Shown here: piece by piece, positions 6,924 to 15,445 of the stretch | How the letters are laid out: the number at the start of each line of letters is the position of its first letter | Position numbering within the stretch: position 1 is the first letter of the stretch | NCBI GenBank assembly: GCA_041667545.1 | Contig: JBAYES010000024.1 | Span: 1-28,629 of the forward strand | DNA from: SLID01 sp041667545 | GTDB lineage: Bacteria > Omnitrophota > Gorgyraeia > Tantalellales > Tantalellaceae | DNA: 28,629 nucleotides | Reading direction: 5' to 3' | Program-made: the position numbers and the translations under genes | The notes under the pieces: model-generated | What the model was told of the DNA's origin: nothing | What the model saw: the letters and a program-made list of their open reading frames with translations, nothing else | Databases searched by the model: none

Positions 6924-7616
6924 CTAAAATCCTCGAAGCTCCACTTCTTCCACATACCCGGAAAGAATGTCAGCAAAACATTTCACCTCATTCGGACTAA
7001 AAGGTTCTACCTTACCGAACATTCTATCATATGTTATTCCCGGCCGGAACTGCTGGAGACAATATTTTCGCGCTCCTTTAACGGCTTCTCCTATGGCGTG
7101 AAAATCCGGCTTTTCAACAATTCCCGGAACACAGGTTGTTCTGAACTCATAAGGGATATCCGCCCCAAGACATATCTTCACGCTCTCTTTCGCGGCATCT
7201 CCGGCTCTTTCGTCGGGAGATACCAAGTCATACTTTAGAAAAGACGTCTTCACATCCACTGCTACGTAATCCAAAAGACCCTCCCGAAGAAGATCTTTAA
7301 GAACGGCGGGATGAGACCCGTTAGTATCAAGTTTTATTTTGAGGCCTGTAAGAGATAGTTTTCTTATAAGATCGGTGAGGTCTTCATGAATGGTAGGCTC
7401 CCCTCCGGTTATTACAACAGCGTCTAATTTTGCTTTGCGGCATGCCAGGTATCCCAGGATCTCTTCTTCCCGCACACCCGACTCTGTTCCTCTTTTTATA
7501 AGATCCGGATTCTGGCAATATCCGCACCTGAAATTACATCCCTGCAAAAAAATAACCGCCGCTAATTTACCCGGAAAATCAACCAGAGATAATTTCTGTA
7601 GTCCCGCAAAGATCAT
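6924..7616 (-). CDS. nrdG: Anaerobic ribonucleoside-triphosphate reductase activating protein (radical SAM)
   Basis: A 230-aa radical-SAM activase. It is predicted to reduce S-adenosylmethionine with a 4Fe-4S cluster and place the glycyl radical on NrdD. The cluster motif CxxxCxxC is C27-NFR-C31-GY-C34, preceded by the characteristic GLQKLSLVDFPGKLAAVIF. GGEPT follows at about residues 72-76. The gene overlaps the end of the 60-aa NrdD C-terminal gene by 38 bp in another frame, so the three genes form one operon. The start is supported by the family N-terminus; its ribosome-binding site is weak, consistent with translational coupling. Pyruvate formate-lyase activase is a less likely reading given the neighbours. 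Confidence 0.92.
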   Translation of the reverse strand: MIFAGLQKLSLVDFPGKLAAVIFLQGCNFRCGYCQNPDLIKRGTESGVREEEILGYLACRKAKLDAVVITGGEPTIHEDLTDLIRKLSLTGLKIKLDTNGSHPAVLKDLLREGLLDYVAVDVKTSFLKYDLVSPDERAGDAAKESVKICLGADIPYEFRTTCVPGIVEKPDFHAIGEAVKGARKYCLQQFRPGITYDRMFGKVEPFSPNEVKCFADILSGYVEEVELRGF

Positions 7617-7761
7617 TCTTGCATTCCGTCCCGCCCGTTTCTACCTCGAACTTTTTTCTGTCTTTGAACTCTTCCACTTTTCCCTTGTTCCAGGACTGTA
7701 CCGGCCGGAAAAAACCCGTAACCCTGGAAAAAACCTCTACCTCACATCTTTTTTCTTTCAT
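7579..7761 (-). CDS. Separate C-terminal glycyl-radical domain of NrdD (60 aa)
   Basis: This 60-aa protein begins MKEKRCEVEVFSRVTGFFRP and continues WNKGKVEEFKDRKKFEV. In single-chain class III reductases this block forms the C-terminus and holds the glycyl radical in an RVxGY-like motif; here the candidate glycine is G16 of SRVTGFF. The large nrdD ORF stops just before this block. The small gene overlaps the nrdD stop by ATGA and has its own good ribosome-binding site (GGGAGG, 8-9 nt before ATG), so it looks like a true separate gene and not a frameshift error. It has an extra C-terminal Cys pair (TECKNDLCG). Most likely it assembles with the large chain to complete the enzyme. Confidence 0.85.
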   Translation of the reverse strand: MKEKRCEVEVFSRVTGFFRPVQSWNKGKVEEFKDRKKFEVETGGTECKNDLCGTTEIISG

Positions 7762-9785
7762 TGATCTATCCCTCCCCTGACTGTTTCTTCCTCTTTGGAA
7801 TGATCCTCATAAGGACAACAAAAATGTTCTCCCGGAATATAACCATGCTCGGAACATATGGTGAATGACGGCGTTATTGTGTAATAAGGTATTCTGTAGT
7901 TCTCCGCTATCTTCCTTACAAGCGCTTTACATGTATAAGGGTCATCTATTCTCTCCCCCAGAAAAATATGGAAAACCGTACCCCCGGTATACAAAGTCTG
8001 CACCTCATCCTGATGATCAAGCGCCTCGAAAAGATCATCAGTGAATTTTACCGGCAAATTGGAAGAATTCGTGTAGTAGGGCTCTTGTTCGCCCTGAGTG
8101 AATATCCCGGGGAATTTTTCCCTATCCATCCTCGCAAGCCGATAAGTTGTTCCTTCGGCCGGAGTAGCCTCAAGGTTATACATGTTCCCTGTTTCTTCCT
8201 GGAATTCCACCATCCTTTCCCTTATGTAGTTGAGAAGTTCTACGGCAAAAGATTTCCCCTTGGCCGTTGTTATGTCTTCCTTAAGAAGGTTGATACATCC
8301 CTCATTCACCCCTACAAGTCCTATTGTGGAAAAATGGTTTGACCAGAAAGACCCCCTTCTCTTTCTGATGTCGGCCAAATAATGCCTGGAATAAGGATAG
8401 AGCCCCTGATCTGTCAGGTCTTCCAAAACCCTTCTTTTTACCTCAAGCGATTCTTTTGATATCCTTAAAAGTTCGTCCAGCCCGCTGTAAAACTCCTCTC
8501 TCGTCCCGGACATATAAGCAAGCCTCGGGATATTTAATGTTACAACACCTATGGACCCGGTAAGAGGATTCGCTCCGAAAAGCCCGCCTCCCCTTTTCCT
8601 GAGCTCCCGGTTATCCAATCTCAATCTGCAGCACATACTTCTCGCATCGTCGGGACTCATATCGCTGTTTATAAAATTCGAGAAATACGGTATGCCGTAT
8701 TTAGCCGTCATCTCCCATAACAGCTCAAGATCAGGATTATCCCAATCAAAATCCTTGGTCACGTTGTAAGTAGGTATGGGAAAAGAAAATATCCTTCCTT
8801 TGGCGTCGCCCTCTATCATAACCTCGCAAAAAGCTTTGTTTATAAGGTCCGCTTCATGCTGAAATTCCTTGTAGGTCTTGTCCATCACCTTTCCGCCTAT
8901 GACCACGGCTTCATTTCCCAAAGACGGAGGTATTGTCATATCCATGGTTATATTGGTAAACGGCGTCTGGAACCCCACCCTCGTGGGGACGTTTATATTG
9001 AATATAAACTCCTGCATATACTGCTTGACCTGAGGATATGTAAGGTTGTCGTACCGTATAAAAGGCGCGAGAAGGGTATCGAAATTTGAAAATGCCTGAG
9101 CCCCGGCGGCCTCTCCCTGAAGTGTGTAGAAAAAATTGACTATTTGCCCAAGCGCTACCCTGAAATGTTTCGGGGGCTTGGATTCAACTTTTCCGTAGGC
9201 TCCTCCGAACCCTCTGGAAAGAAGATCCTTCAGGTCCCATCCGCAGCAGTACGCGCTTATGGAGCCCAGATCATGTATATGTATGTCCCCTTCAATATGT
9301 CTTTCGGCTACCTCCCTCGAATAAATACGGTCCAACCAGTACTTGTCTGACACCGCGTTCGATATGAAGTTGTTGAGGCCCTGCAGGGAATATCCCATAT
9401 TCGCGTTCTCTTTTACACGCCAGTCGCGCTGCTGTATGTAATTGTCGACCATGTTAACGGCATCCGAAAGAAGCGCTTTTGTCTGCCGGAGTTTGGAATG
9501 CTGTTCACGGTATAGTATATAAGACTTGGCTGTTTTCGCATGGCCGTTCTCAATGAGTATCTTCTCCACCAGATCCTGCACATTCTCGACCGTGGGAACC
9601 CTTTCTCCTTTATATAGAACTTCCAGAAAAGAAACAGTCTGACGGGTTATTTCCTGTGACTTTTCCTTATCCTCTCCTCCCACCGCTTTTGCCGCCGCGA
9701 ACACCGCGCTCTCGATCTTATCGGGATCAAAAGGCTCAAGCCGTCCGTCTCTTTTTCTTATAAATTTAATGTCCGTAGGAAACAT
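7758..9785 (-). CDS. nrdD: Anaerobic (class III) ribonucleoside-triphosphate reductase, large chain
   Basis: A 675-aa class III reductase converting NTPs to dNTPs under anaerobic conditions. An ATP-cone allosteric domain occupies about residues 1-100 (FIRKRDGRLEPFDPDKIESA). The catalytic barrel includes IHIHDLGSISAYCCGWDL, the SMCCRLRLDNRE Cys segment and STIGLVGVNEGC. It ends with TPSFTICSEHGYIPGEHFCC, normally followed by a CPxCG zinc motif and the glycyl-radical loop. Here the chain continues PYEDHSKEEETVRGGIDQ and stops, leaving the radical loop in the 60-aa gene downstream. The ATG at 9785 has an AAAGGGG ribosome-binding site. A promoter with paired NrdR boxes lies upstream. Confidence 0.95.
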   Translation of the reverse strand: MFPTDIKFIRKRDGRLEPFDPDKIESAVFAAAKAVGGEDKEKSQEITRQTVSFLEVLYKGERVPTVENVQDLVEKILIENGHAKTAKSYILYREQHSKLRQTKALLSDAVNMVDNYIQQRDWRVKENANMGYSLQGLNNFISNAVSDKYWLDRIYSREVAERHIEGDIHIHDLGSISAYCCGWDLKDLLSRGFGGAYGKVESKPPKHFRVALGQIVNFFYTLQGEAAGAQAFSNFDTLLAPFIRYDNLTYPQVKQYMQEFIFNINVPTRVGFQTPFTNITMDMTIPPSLGNEAVVIGGKVMDKTYKEFQHEADLINKAFCEVMIEGDAKGRIFSFPIPTYNVTKDFDWDNPDLELLWEMTAKYGIPYFSNFINSDMSPDDARSMCCRLRLDNRELRKRGGGLFGANPLTGSIGVVTLNIPRLAYMSGTREEFYSGLDELLRISKESLEVKRRVLEDLTDQGLYPYSRHYLADIRKRRGSFWSNHFSTIGLVGVNEGCINLLKEDITTAKGKSFAVELLNYIRERMVEFQEETGNMYNLEATPAEGTTYRLARMDREKFPGIFTQGEQEPYYTNSSNLPVKFTDDLFEALDHQDEVQTLYTGGTVFHIFLGERIDDPYTCKALVRKIAENYRIPYYTITPSFTICSEHGYIPGEHFCCPYEDHSKEEETVRGGIDQ

Positions 9786-9865
9786 ACCGAGCCCCTTTCT
9801 TTTTTATTTTTTAGCCTTTATTTTGCGGGATGTCGCGCAGGGTCTTATATACATCAACGCCCCAA

Positions 9866-9916
9866 AAGATACCATATGTAGTTGCCGTTGTCAAGTTATG
9901 ACACAATATATGGTTT
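9866..9916 (-). promoter_or_regulatory. nrdD promoter with tandem NrdR boxes
   Basis: Two near-palindromic 16-bp sites, 9869-9884 (ataccatatgtagttg) and 9901-9916 (acacaatatatggttt), resemble the NrdR-box consensus acaCwATATATwGtgt. They start exactly 32 bp apart, the roughly three-helical-turn spacing usual for NrdR box pairs. Between and across them, on the minus strand, is TTGACA (9889-9894), a 17-bp spacer and TATCTT (9866-9871). The second box would therefore cover the -10/spacer, and binding should repress nrdD-nrdG. The rest of 9786-10040 is T-rich and shows no gene. Confidence 0.75.
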
Positions 9917-10040
9917 GCAGCCATTATCTTCTAATCTTCCATCCCAAAGAACCTTGCCCTTAGATTCTATTACGCGTGCGTTATTCAATCAAGACTTTTA
10001 TTGTATTTTTTTTAGTTTTTTTTTCGTTTTTTTCTTGACA

Positions 10041-11378
10041 TTACTGGTATGGAGAGCCCGCCCGTTCAATAGAGATCTTTTTAAGATCGCGCATCTCCTT
10101 AAAAACGGGCATTTCGGAAAGAATGTCGAACATGCCGAATAAAAGAAAAACCGTGCCGATAGACACATTGATATAACGAAAACCGTTCAGAAACGGAATA
10201 AATTTAGTTATGTCGGTCCCTACGGAAAGCGTCAGGATAAAATATCCGGCCAGATAAAAACCAAGTTTTTTCATGTTGCGGCTTATTATCCCCACGGCAG
10301 TTACAAGAGCCAGAGGAATGATCAGGAACATGTAATAAGCTTCCCATGATATAGGAGAGAATAGAACCGGTATGGCCGCCGCCATACTTATCGCGACATA
10401 CCCCGAAAGATCTTTATACCGCCTTTTTAAAAATTTCAACGAGAAAAAAAAGATCGATAGCGCAATGGCCGAGAAAACACCGCTTAAAAACATAACCAGG
10501 CCTTCCGGTTGAACTATTTTTCCTGTTCCAGCTATCCTCCTTAACACTACAACCGCTCCGTAGGCCAGCGACTGATTCTTATAGTTCAGTACCTGCGACG
10601 GCACCGACATTCTGACCATATGGATCCATTCTTTTGTAAGCTCGAACGTCTGGCTGAAACCCAGGAAAAAAGACGGCATGAGAACTAAAATAAAGAGAAA
10701 GATGCCGGAAGATAAAAGAGCTCCGTATTTTTTCCGCGCCAGGAAATATACGCCGAGAAGAAGGAAAAAAGGCTTTATCTGAAGCATACAGGCAAATAAT
10801 ATCCCGGAAAGAATGTCTTTTCCTTTCATATCCGATATAAGCAAAAGAACAAGCAGAAAGGCTACAAGTCCGTCCGTCTGGCCTTGAGATATCACTACCA
10901 GATAATAACGCAATGTCCCCAAAAACATCACCCAGAGCATTAAGGCCCGGGATATATCATCTAAAAAAAATTTTTGTTTTACATAACCTGCCAGCATCAG
11001 AAGCGCCGCCAGAAAAACCATATTACCCAGGATCAACCATATCATCATGGACACCCTGGGGTAAAGTATGGCTCCGAAGGGAGCCATGGCTACGGCCGTT
11101 ATGGGAGAATATCTGAAATGATAGAAAGGCTCTTCTTTATCGTAAAGCGGCCTTTCCTTTCCGGAAGCCTCCATCTTTCCGAATATCTTACGGACAGCGA
11201 CATTTCCCGCCTGCCAGAAGACCTTGAAATCCGGCATTCCCCGCCAGCCGGATTCTTCCGCCTGAGAAGTCGTTTTTCTCGAAAGAAAGCTGATATCGGC
11301 CGCCATGGAAATTATAATAAAAACAGCCAGAAAAACAGGCAAGGACCCGAATATTTTTTTGAGAACAGTTAAACGCAT
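10041..11378 (-). CDS. Polytopic membrane protein, GT87/DUF2029 glycosyltransferase-like
   Basis: A 445-aa protein with about ten hydrophobic segments. It resembles the DUF2029/GT87 family of polyprenyl-phosphate-sugar-dependent membrane glycosyltransferases. After the first transmembrane helix it has MPDFKVFWQAGN (about residues 48-59), then PLYDKEEPFYHFRYSPI, the family's typical periplasmic Asp-containing and LY...F.Y.P motifs. Substrate and acceptor cannot be told. Its ATG overlaps the mgtE stop by one base (TAATG), so it is translationally coupled to mgtE, although no functional link is evident. No terminator hairpin is visible after it. Confidence 0.75.
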   Translation of the reverse strand: MRLTVLKKIFGSLPVFLAVFIIISMAADISFLSRKTTSQAEESGWRGMPDFKVFWQAGNVAVRKIFGKMEASGKERPLYDKEEPFYHFRYSPITAVAMAPFGAILYPRVSMMIWLILGNMVFLAALLMLAGYVKQKFFLDDISRALMLWVMFLGTLRYYLVVISQGQTDGLVAFLLVLLLISDMKGKDILSGILFACMLQIKPFFLLLGVYFLARKKYGALLSSGIFLFILVLMPSFFLGFSQTFELTKEWIHMVRMSVPSQVLNYKNQSLAYGAVVVLRRIAGTGKIVQPEGLVMFLSGVFSAIALSIFFFSLKFLKRRYKDLSGYVAISMAAAIPVLFSPISWEAYYMFLIIPLALVTAVGIISRNMKKLGFYLAGYFILTLSVGTDITKFIPFLNGFRYINVSIGTVFLLFGMFDILSEMPVFKEMRDLKKISIERAGSPYQ

Positions 11379-12727
11379 TATTTAAAAACCATCACCGCGA
11401 TCTGCAGGTACACTAAAAGTGAGATAATATCCACTATGCTGGTTATAAAAGGTCCGGACATGAGAGCCGGATCAAGCTTCAATTTTTTGAACAACATGGG
11501 CAGGATCCCCCCAAGGGTAGCGGCCGCCAGCACAGCAACAACCATTGCGACAGATACTGTAGCAGCCAGACGCAGGGACCTGTCCATCGGCACCGACCTG
11601 GCCGCGGCAAGAATGCCCATCCCTACTCCCATCATAATGCCCACAGAACTCTCCTTACGCACAACCCTAAAAACATCTTTCATCTCTATTTCACCCGTAG
11701 CCATCCCCCTTATGACAACCGTGGAAGACTGCGTTCCTACATTACCCGCCGAAGCGCACAGAAGCGGTATAAAAAAAGCCAGGGCAACCACGGCTTCCAG
11801 TTTAAAAGCATAACTTTCAATAACCCATCCCGAAACAAATCCCATAACTACCAGCACCATCAGCCAGACTATTCTTTTGCGGGCTATTGTCGAGGGCTTT
11901 GAGCCCATATAATCTATGTACTCTCCCGCCGCGCCGTATTTATAAATATCTTCGGTATCTTCCTGTACTATTATGTCCATTACATCGTCATATGTGACTA
12001 TCCCCATAAGAATGTTCCTGTCATCCACAACGGGAATGGCTATAAGATCGTAATCGGAAAGTTTCTGAGCAACTATCTCCTCATCTTCTTCCAGGTTAAC
12101 GCTTATGACATTTGTGTGCATAACATCTCTGATATACCTTGAAGATTCGGATATAATAAGATCTTTCAGTGAGATAAATCCTATAAGTTTCCTATCAGCA
12201 TCTACCACATAGGTATAGTAGATGGTCTCTCTGTTAAACGCCTGCAGTTTAAGTCTTTCTATCGCCTGTTTCACCGTAAGGTCCGGGGAAAGCGACGCGT
12301 ATTCTGTGGTAAGTATACTTCCCGCTGTCCCTTCTTTATACTGTATGAGGCGCCGTATATCGTTCCTTTCCGCCTGCGCCACCAGTGGCAATATCTCTTC
12401 TGTCCTTTCCCTGGGAAGCGCCTTTATGAAATCGACTCTTTCATCGGGGGCCATTTCCTCAAGTACCCTGGCCATCCATTCTTTTGGAAAGAACCTGAAT
12501 ATCTGTCTTTGCGTTTTTATCTCGAATTCCTGGAAGAATTCTATTCCCAAAGGCCTGCCGAGAGCCATTACTATTTCGGCATTATCCCTGGGTTCCAGCC
12601 CCTCGCAAAGCAGGAAAATATCATGAGGATGGGACTCGGAAAAAGCTTCTCTTATCTTTTCCGCCCTGTCATCAAGCGCCATTATTTCTTTTATTTCCGG
12701 AGCTATCCAGGCTGTGCTTTTTTTCAT
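11378..12727 (-). CDS. mgtE: Magnesium channel/transporter MgtE
   Basis: A 449-aa MgtE-family Mg2+ channel. It has the acidic helical N domain (about 15-130), two CBS domains (about 135-265, including FISLKDLI and GIVTYDDVMDII) that sense cytoplasmic Mg2+, then a connecting helix and five transmembrane helices (about 285-449). The pore signature GNVGTQSSTVVIRGMATGEI lies around residues 328-347. Length is normal for the family. The start has a strong ribosome-binding site (GGAGGTGAGAT-ATG). I saw no M-box in the 65-nt leader; only a weak CTAAG/CTTAG hairpin is present. Confidence 0.96.
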   Translation of the reverse strand: MKKSTAWIAPEIKEIMALDDRAEKIREAFSESHPHDIFLLCEGLEPRDNAEIVMALGRPLGIEFFQEFEIKTQRQIFRFFPKEWMARVLEEMAPDERVDFIKALPRERTEEILPLVAQAERNDIRRLIQYKEGTAGSILTTEYASLSPDLTVKQAIERLKLQAFNRETIYYTYVVDADRKLIGFISLKDLIISESSRYIRDVMHTNVISVNLEEDEEIVAQKLSDYDLIAIPVVDDRNILMGIVTYDDVMDIIVQEDTEDIYKYGAAGEYIDYMGSKPSTIARKRIVWLMVLVVMGFVSGWVIESYAFKLEAVVALAFFIPLLCASAGNVGTQSSTVVIRGMATGEIEMKDVFRVVRKESSVGIMMGVGMGILAAARSVPMDRSLRLAATVSVAMVVAVLAAATLGGILPMLFKKLKLDPALMSGPFITSIVDIISLLVYLQIAVMVFK

Positions 12728-12798
12728 ATCTCACCTCCGAACCATATACCTCGCTAAGATCCCTTTTTCGCCGCTTGCTCGGCTTAGCTCAAGGTCGT

Positions 12799-12827
12799 AT
12801 TATACAACGCCGCCCGCCTCTCACCAA
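12799..12827 (-). promoter_or_regulatory. Predicted mgtE promoter
   Basis: On the minus strand, TTGGTG (12822-12827) and a perfect TATAAT (12799-12804) are separated by 17 bp. The predicted leader is about 65 nt. The rest of 12728-13118 holds only the fold-back element at 12913-13080. Confidence 0.7.
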
Positions 12828-12912
12828 GCATGTTTTTTACGTGAAAGATATCTTCCCATGTGAGCTTTCCCCACAGCGGGTACTCTCTATACAGGATTCA
12901 TAATAGCAACTC

Positions 12913-13080
12913 TGCATGCAAGGATCCGGCATTCCCTGCGAGGGACGCTCGATCTTCCCGGCGTGAAGATCTTCGCTCGACGGACAACCTCGCTCCCCCT
13001 ATGGCCCGTGCCATAGGGGACCATGCCCGCTCGCTCGGTCGTCCAACGCCCTCTCCGGGAACACCGGACCCTTGCATGCA
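12913..13080. mobile_element. Fold-back element, copy 2 (inverted relative to 364-554)
   Basis: The reverse complement of 12913-13080 matches 364-554 over nearly its full length, apart from roughly 25 bp missing in the middle. The ends are inverted repeats beginning tgcatgcaagg. The arm sequence differs from copy 1 (which has acaagagtctgg), yet arm complementarity is retained. It lies 39 bp beyond the phoU stop, possibly in that transcript's 3' region. Confidence 0.85.
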
Positions 13081-13118
13081 ATGCCATTCTATGAATTGAG
13101 TTTTATAAAGGGGACGGG

Positions 13119-13793
13119 CTATTCCCCGTTATCAAGTTTTCTGTGTTTTACTACCTTGGCCTGCACCATGTATATAACGTCTTCCGCTATATTAGTGGCG
13201 TGATCGCAGATACGTTCGAGATGGCGGGCTGAAAGGATAAGAGGGACTGCCCGTGCGGCTGTAGACCCGTCGCGCGTCATATACCCTATAAGCTCCTTTT
13301 GAACGGCGGCTTTGAGCATATTAGCCTGGGGATCGGTAAGAATTATTTCTCTGGCGAGTTTTTCATCTCTGTCGACAAACGAATCTATCGCCCCTTTTAC
13401 CATTTTCCGGGCTATTTCCGAAAGTTTGGGTATATCTATCATGGGCTTTAAAAGCGGTTCATCCGATATCTCTATGGCTCTTTGGGCAATGTTTACCGTA
13501 AGATCGGCTATTCTTTCAAGTTCCGCGTTTATCCGCATGCCCGTAGTTACGAACCTGAGGTCCGCCGCCATGGGCTGACGCAGGGCAAGGAGTTCTATTG
13601 CATTCTCTTCTATAATATTCTCCATCTCGTCTATCCTGGAATCCATTTCCACCACCTCTTCGGCAAGCTCCTTGTTCCTGTCCTTTAGCGCCTGTACCGC
13701 CTTGTAAATAGATTCTTCTACAAGAGAGGCCATTTTTATGAGGTCCGTCTTCAAGCCTGAAAGCTCATCGTCAAAATGTCTTTCCATTACCAT
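13119..13793 (-). CDS. phoU: Phosphate signalling regulator PhoU
   Basis: A 224-aa all-helical PhoU protein with two tandem three-helix repeats carrying the metal-cluster motifs: ExxxD-type MDSRIDEMENIIEE (about residues 49-62) and RINAELERIADLTVNIAQRA (about 86-105), and in the second half ARHLERICDHATNIAEDVIY. PhoU links the Pst transporter to PhoR and silences signalling when phosphate is plentiful. It is the last gene of the pst cluster, 30 bp after pstB. The first ATG (13793) is preferred because AGGAAGG lies about 7 nt before it; an ATG two codons later is possible. A short GGGG/CCCC hairpin overlaps the stop region. Confidence 0.96.
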   Translation of the reverse strand: MVMERHFDDELSGLKTDLIKMASLVEESIYKAVQALKDRNKELAEEVVEMDSRIDEMENIIEENAIELLALRQPMAADLRFVTTGMRINAELERIADLTVNIAQRAIEISDEPLLKPMIDIPKLSEIARKMVKGAIDSFVDRDEKLAREIILTDPQANMLKAAVQKELIGYMTRDGSTAARAVPLILSARHLERICDHATNIAEDVIYMVQAKVVKHRKLDNGE

Positions 13794-13823
13794 TTCACAC
13801 CTTCCTGAGATTAAAAACCATTA

Positions 13824-14585
13824 TCATCCAAACCTGCCCGTGATATACTCCTCCGTTATCTTCTGGGAAGGATTTGTGAACATCTTACCCGCCACGTCAT
13901 ATTCTATCAGTTCTCCCATCATAAAAAAAGCCGTATAATCCGATATCCTCGCCGCCTGCTGCATATTGTGCGTCACTATCACTATGGTGTATTGTTTCTT
14001 GAGTTCCTGTATAAGCTCCTCTATCTTGGCCGTAGCCGCGGGGTCAAGCGCGGAAGCCGGCTCATCCATGAGAAGGACTTCCGGTTCCACGGCAAGAGCC
14101 CTCGCTATGCAGAGCCTCTGCTGCTGCCCACCCGAAAGATCAAAAGCGCTTGCCGAAAGCCTGTCCTTTACCTCTGTCCATAGCGCCGCTCCCTTGAGGC
14201 TATTCTCCACCTTTCCGGCTATAACTTCCCTGTTCTTCTCTCCGTTTATCCTGAGGCCGTAGGCAACATTGTCAAAAATACTTTTAGGGAAAGGATTGGA
14301 TTTCTGGAACACCATACCCACCTTACGTCTTATGTCAACTACATCCACTCCGGGCGCGAGTATATTCTTGCCGTCTATAGTAAGCGTCCCCTCATATCTT
14401 ATTCCGGGTATCACATCATTCATGCGGTTTATGCTCCTGAGAAAAGTAGACTTCCCGCATCCGGAAGGCCCTATTATCCCAAGTACATGGTTACGGTAAA
14501 TATCCATGCTGATATCCTTGAGAGCCCTTTCTTTACCGTAAAAAAAGTTGAAAGATTTAACCCGTACTTTTATGTGATCTGTCAT
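13824..14585 (-). CDS. pstB: Phosphate ABC transporter ATP-binding protein
   Basis: A 253-aa ABC ATPase powering high-affinity phosphate uptake. Walker A is GPSGCGKST, the signature LSGGQQQRLCIARAL, Walker B VLLMDEPASALDP and the switch histidine VTHNMQQA. The FFYGKERALKDISMDI, MVFQKSNPFP and FFMMGELIEY segments are PstB-specific. The ATG at 14585 is chosen because GGGA lies 9 nt before it; the adjacent in-frame GTG at 14588 is an alternative. It starts 5 nt after the pstA stop. Confidence 0.97.
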   Translation of the reverse strand: MTDHIKVRVKSFNFFYGKERALKDISMDIYRNHVLGIIGPSGCGKSTFLRSINRMNDVIPGIRYEGTLTIDGKNILAPGVDVVDIRRKVGMVFQKSNPFPKSIFDNVAYGLRINGEKNREVIAGKVENSLKGAALWTEVKDRLSASAFDLSGGQQQRLCIARALAVEPEVLLMDEPASALDPAATAKIEELIQELKKQYTIVIVTHNMQQAARISDYTAFFMMGELIEYDVAGKMFTNPSQKITEEYITGRFG

Positions 14586-14590
14586 CACGG

Positions 14591-15445
14591 CTATTCCCTT
14601 TTGAGTTTTCTGAGCTTGTACCTTAATATTATGGCCGAAAGGTTCATAAGAAGTATAAGCGTTATAAGAACAAGCGCCGTTCCGTAGGCTATGGGCCTTA
14701 CGGCCCCTATATCATGATGCTGTGTAGCCATTATGTAGAGATGGTAAGGCAGCGCCATGAATTGGTCCGACAAAGATTTTGGCAGAAAAGGAAGGAAAAA
14801 AGCGGCTCCGGTGAAAAGTATGGGAGCCGTCTCCCCGGCGGCCCTCGCGAGGCCGAGTATGGTTCCCGTAAGCATACCGGGAACGGCGTATGGAATGACA
14901 TTGGTCTTAAGTGTTTTCCATTTTGTGGCGCCAAGGGCGAAAGCTCCGTCCCTGTAGGACTGCGGCACGTTCTTAAGGGCTTCCTCGCTCGCTGTTATTG
15001 TCCACGGCAGGGTCATAAGACCAAGCGTCATTCCGGCGGACAGAATAGACGTCCCAAGATGCATCATGTTCACAAAGACCACCACACCGAAAAGACCGTA
15101 CACTATTGACGGCACGCCGGACAAATTCCTTATTGACATGCGGATAAGTCTTGTAATGAAGTTATCCTTGGCATATTCGTTAAGATACACCGCGCATCCC
15201 ATCCCAAGGGGTACCGCGAGAACGGCTGTTATGACCGTAACCATAAAAGTCCCCACTATGGCCGGAAAGATCCCCCCCTCTGTCATGCCCATTGTAGGAG
15301 CTTCGGATAAAAATTCCCATGAGATCTGTCCCCATCCCTTTGAGACAATGTCGTACAGGATAATGAAAAGCGCCGCCGCCACAACTACGACACACAGATC
15401 AAGCGCTAAAAACCCTATTCTTTGTTCTATCTTTTTTATGTTCAT
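14591..15445 (-). CDS. pstA: Phosphate ABC transporter permease PstA
   Basis: A 284-aa inner-membrane permease with six predicted transmembrane helices. The binding-protein-dependent transport (EAA) loop reads SEEALKNVPQSYRDGAFALG around residues 152-171, followed by GATKWKTL. Pairs with PstC to form the phosphate channel. It overlaps the pstC stop by ATGA. Confidence 0.96.
   Translation of the reverse strand: MNIKKIEQRIGFLALDLCVVVVAAALFIILYDIVSKGWGQISWEFLSEAPTMGMTEGGIFPAIVGTFMVTVITAVLAVPLGMGCAVYLNEYAKDNFITRLIRMSIRNLSGVPSIVYGLFGVVVFVNMMHLGTSILSAGMTLGLMTLPWTITASEEALKNVPQSYRDGAFALGATKWKTLKTNVIPYAVPGMLTGTILGLARAAGETAPILFTGAAFFLPFLPKSLSDQFMALPYHLYIMATQHHDIGAVRPIAYGTALVLITLILLMNLSAIILRYKLRKLKRE

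Noticed and set aside
12728..12800. M-box (Mg2+) riboswitch before mgtE
   Set aside because: The leader is only about 65 nt from the predicted start and shows a single weak hairpin, too short for an M-box.
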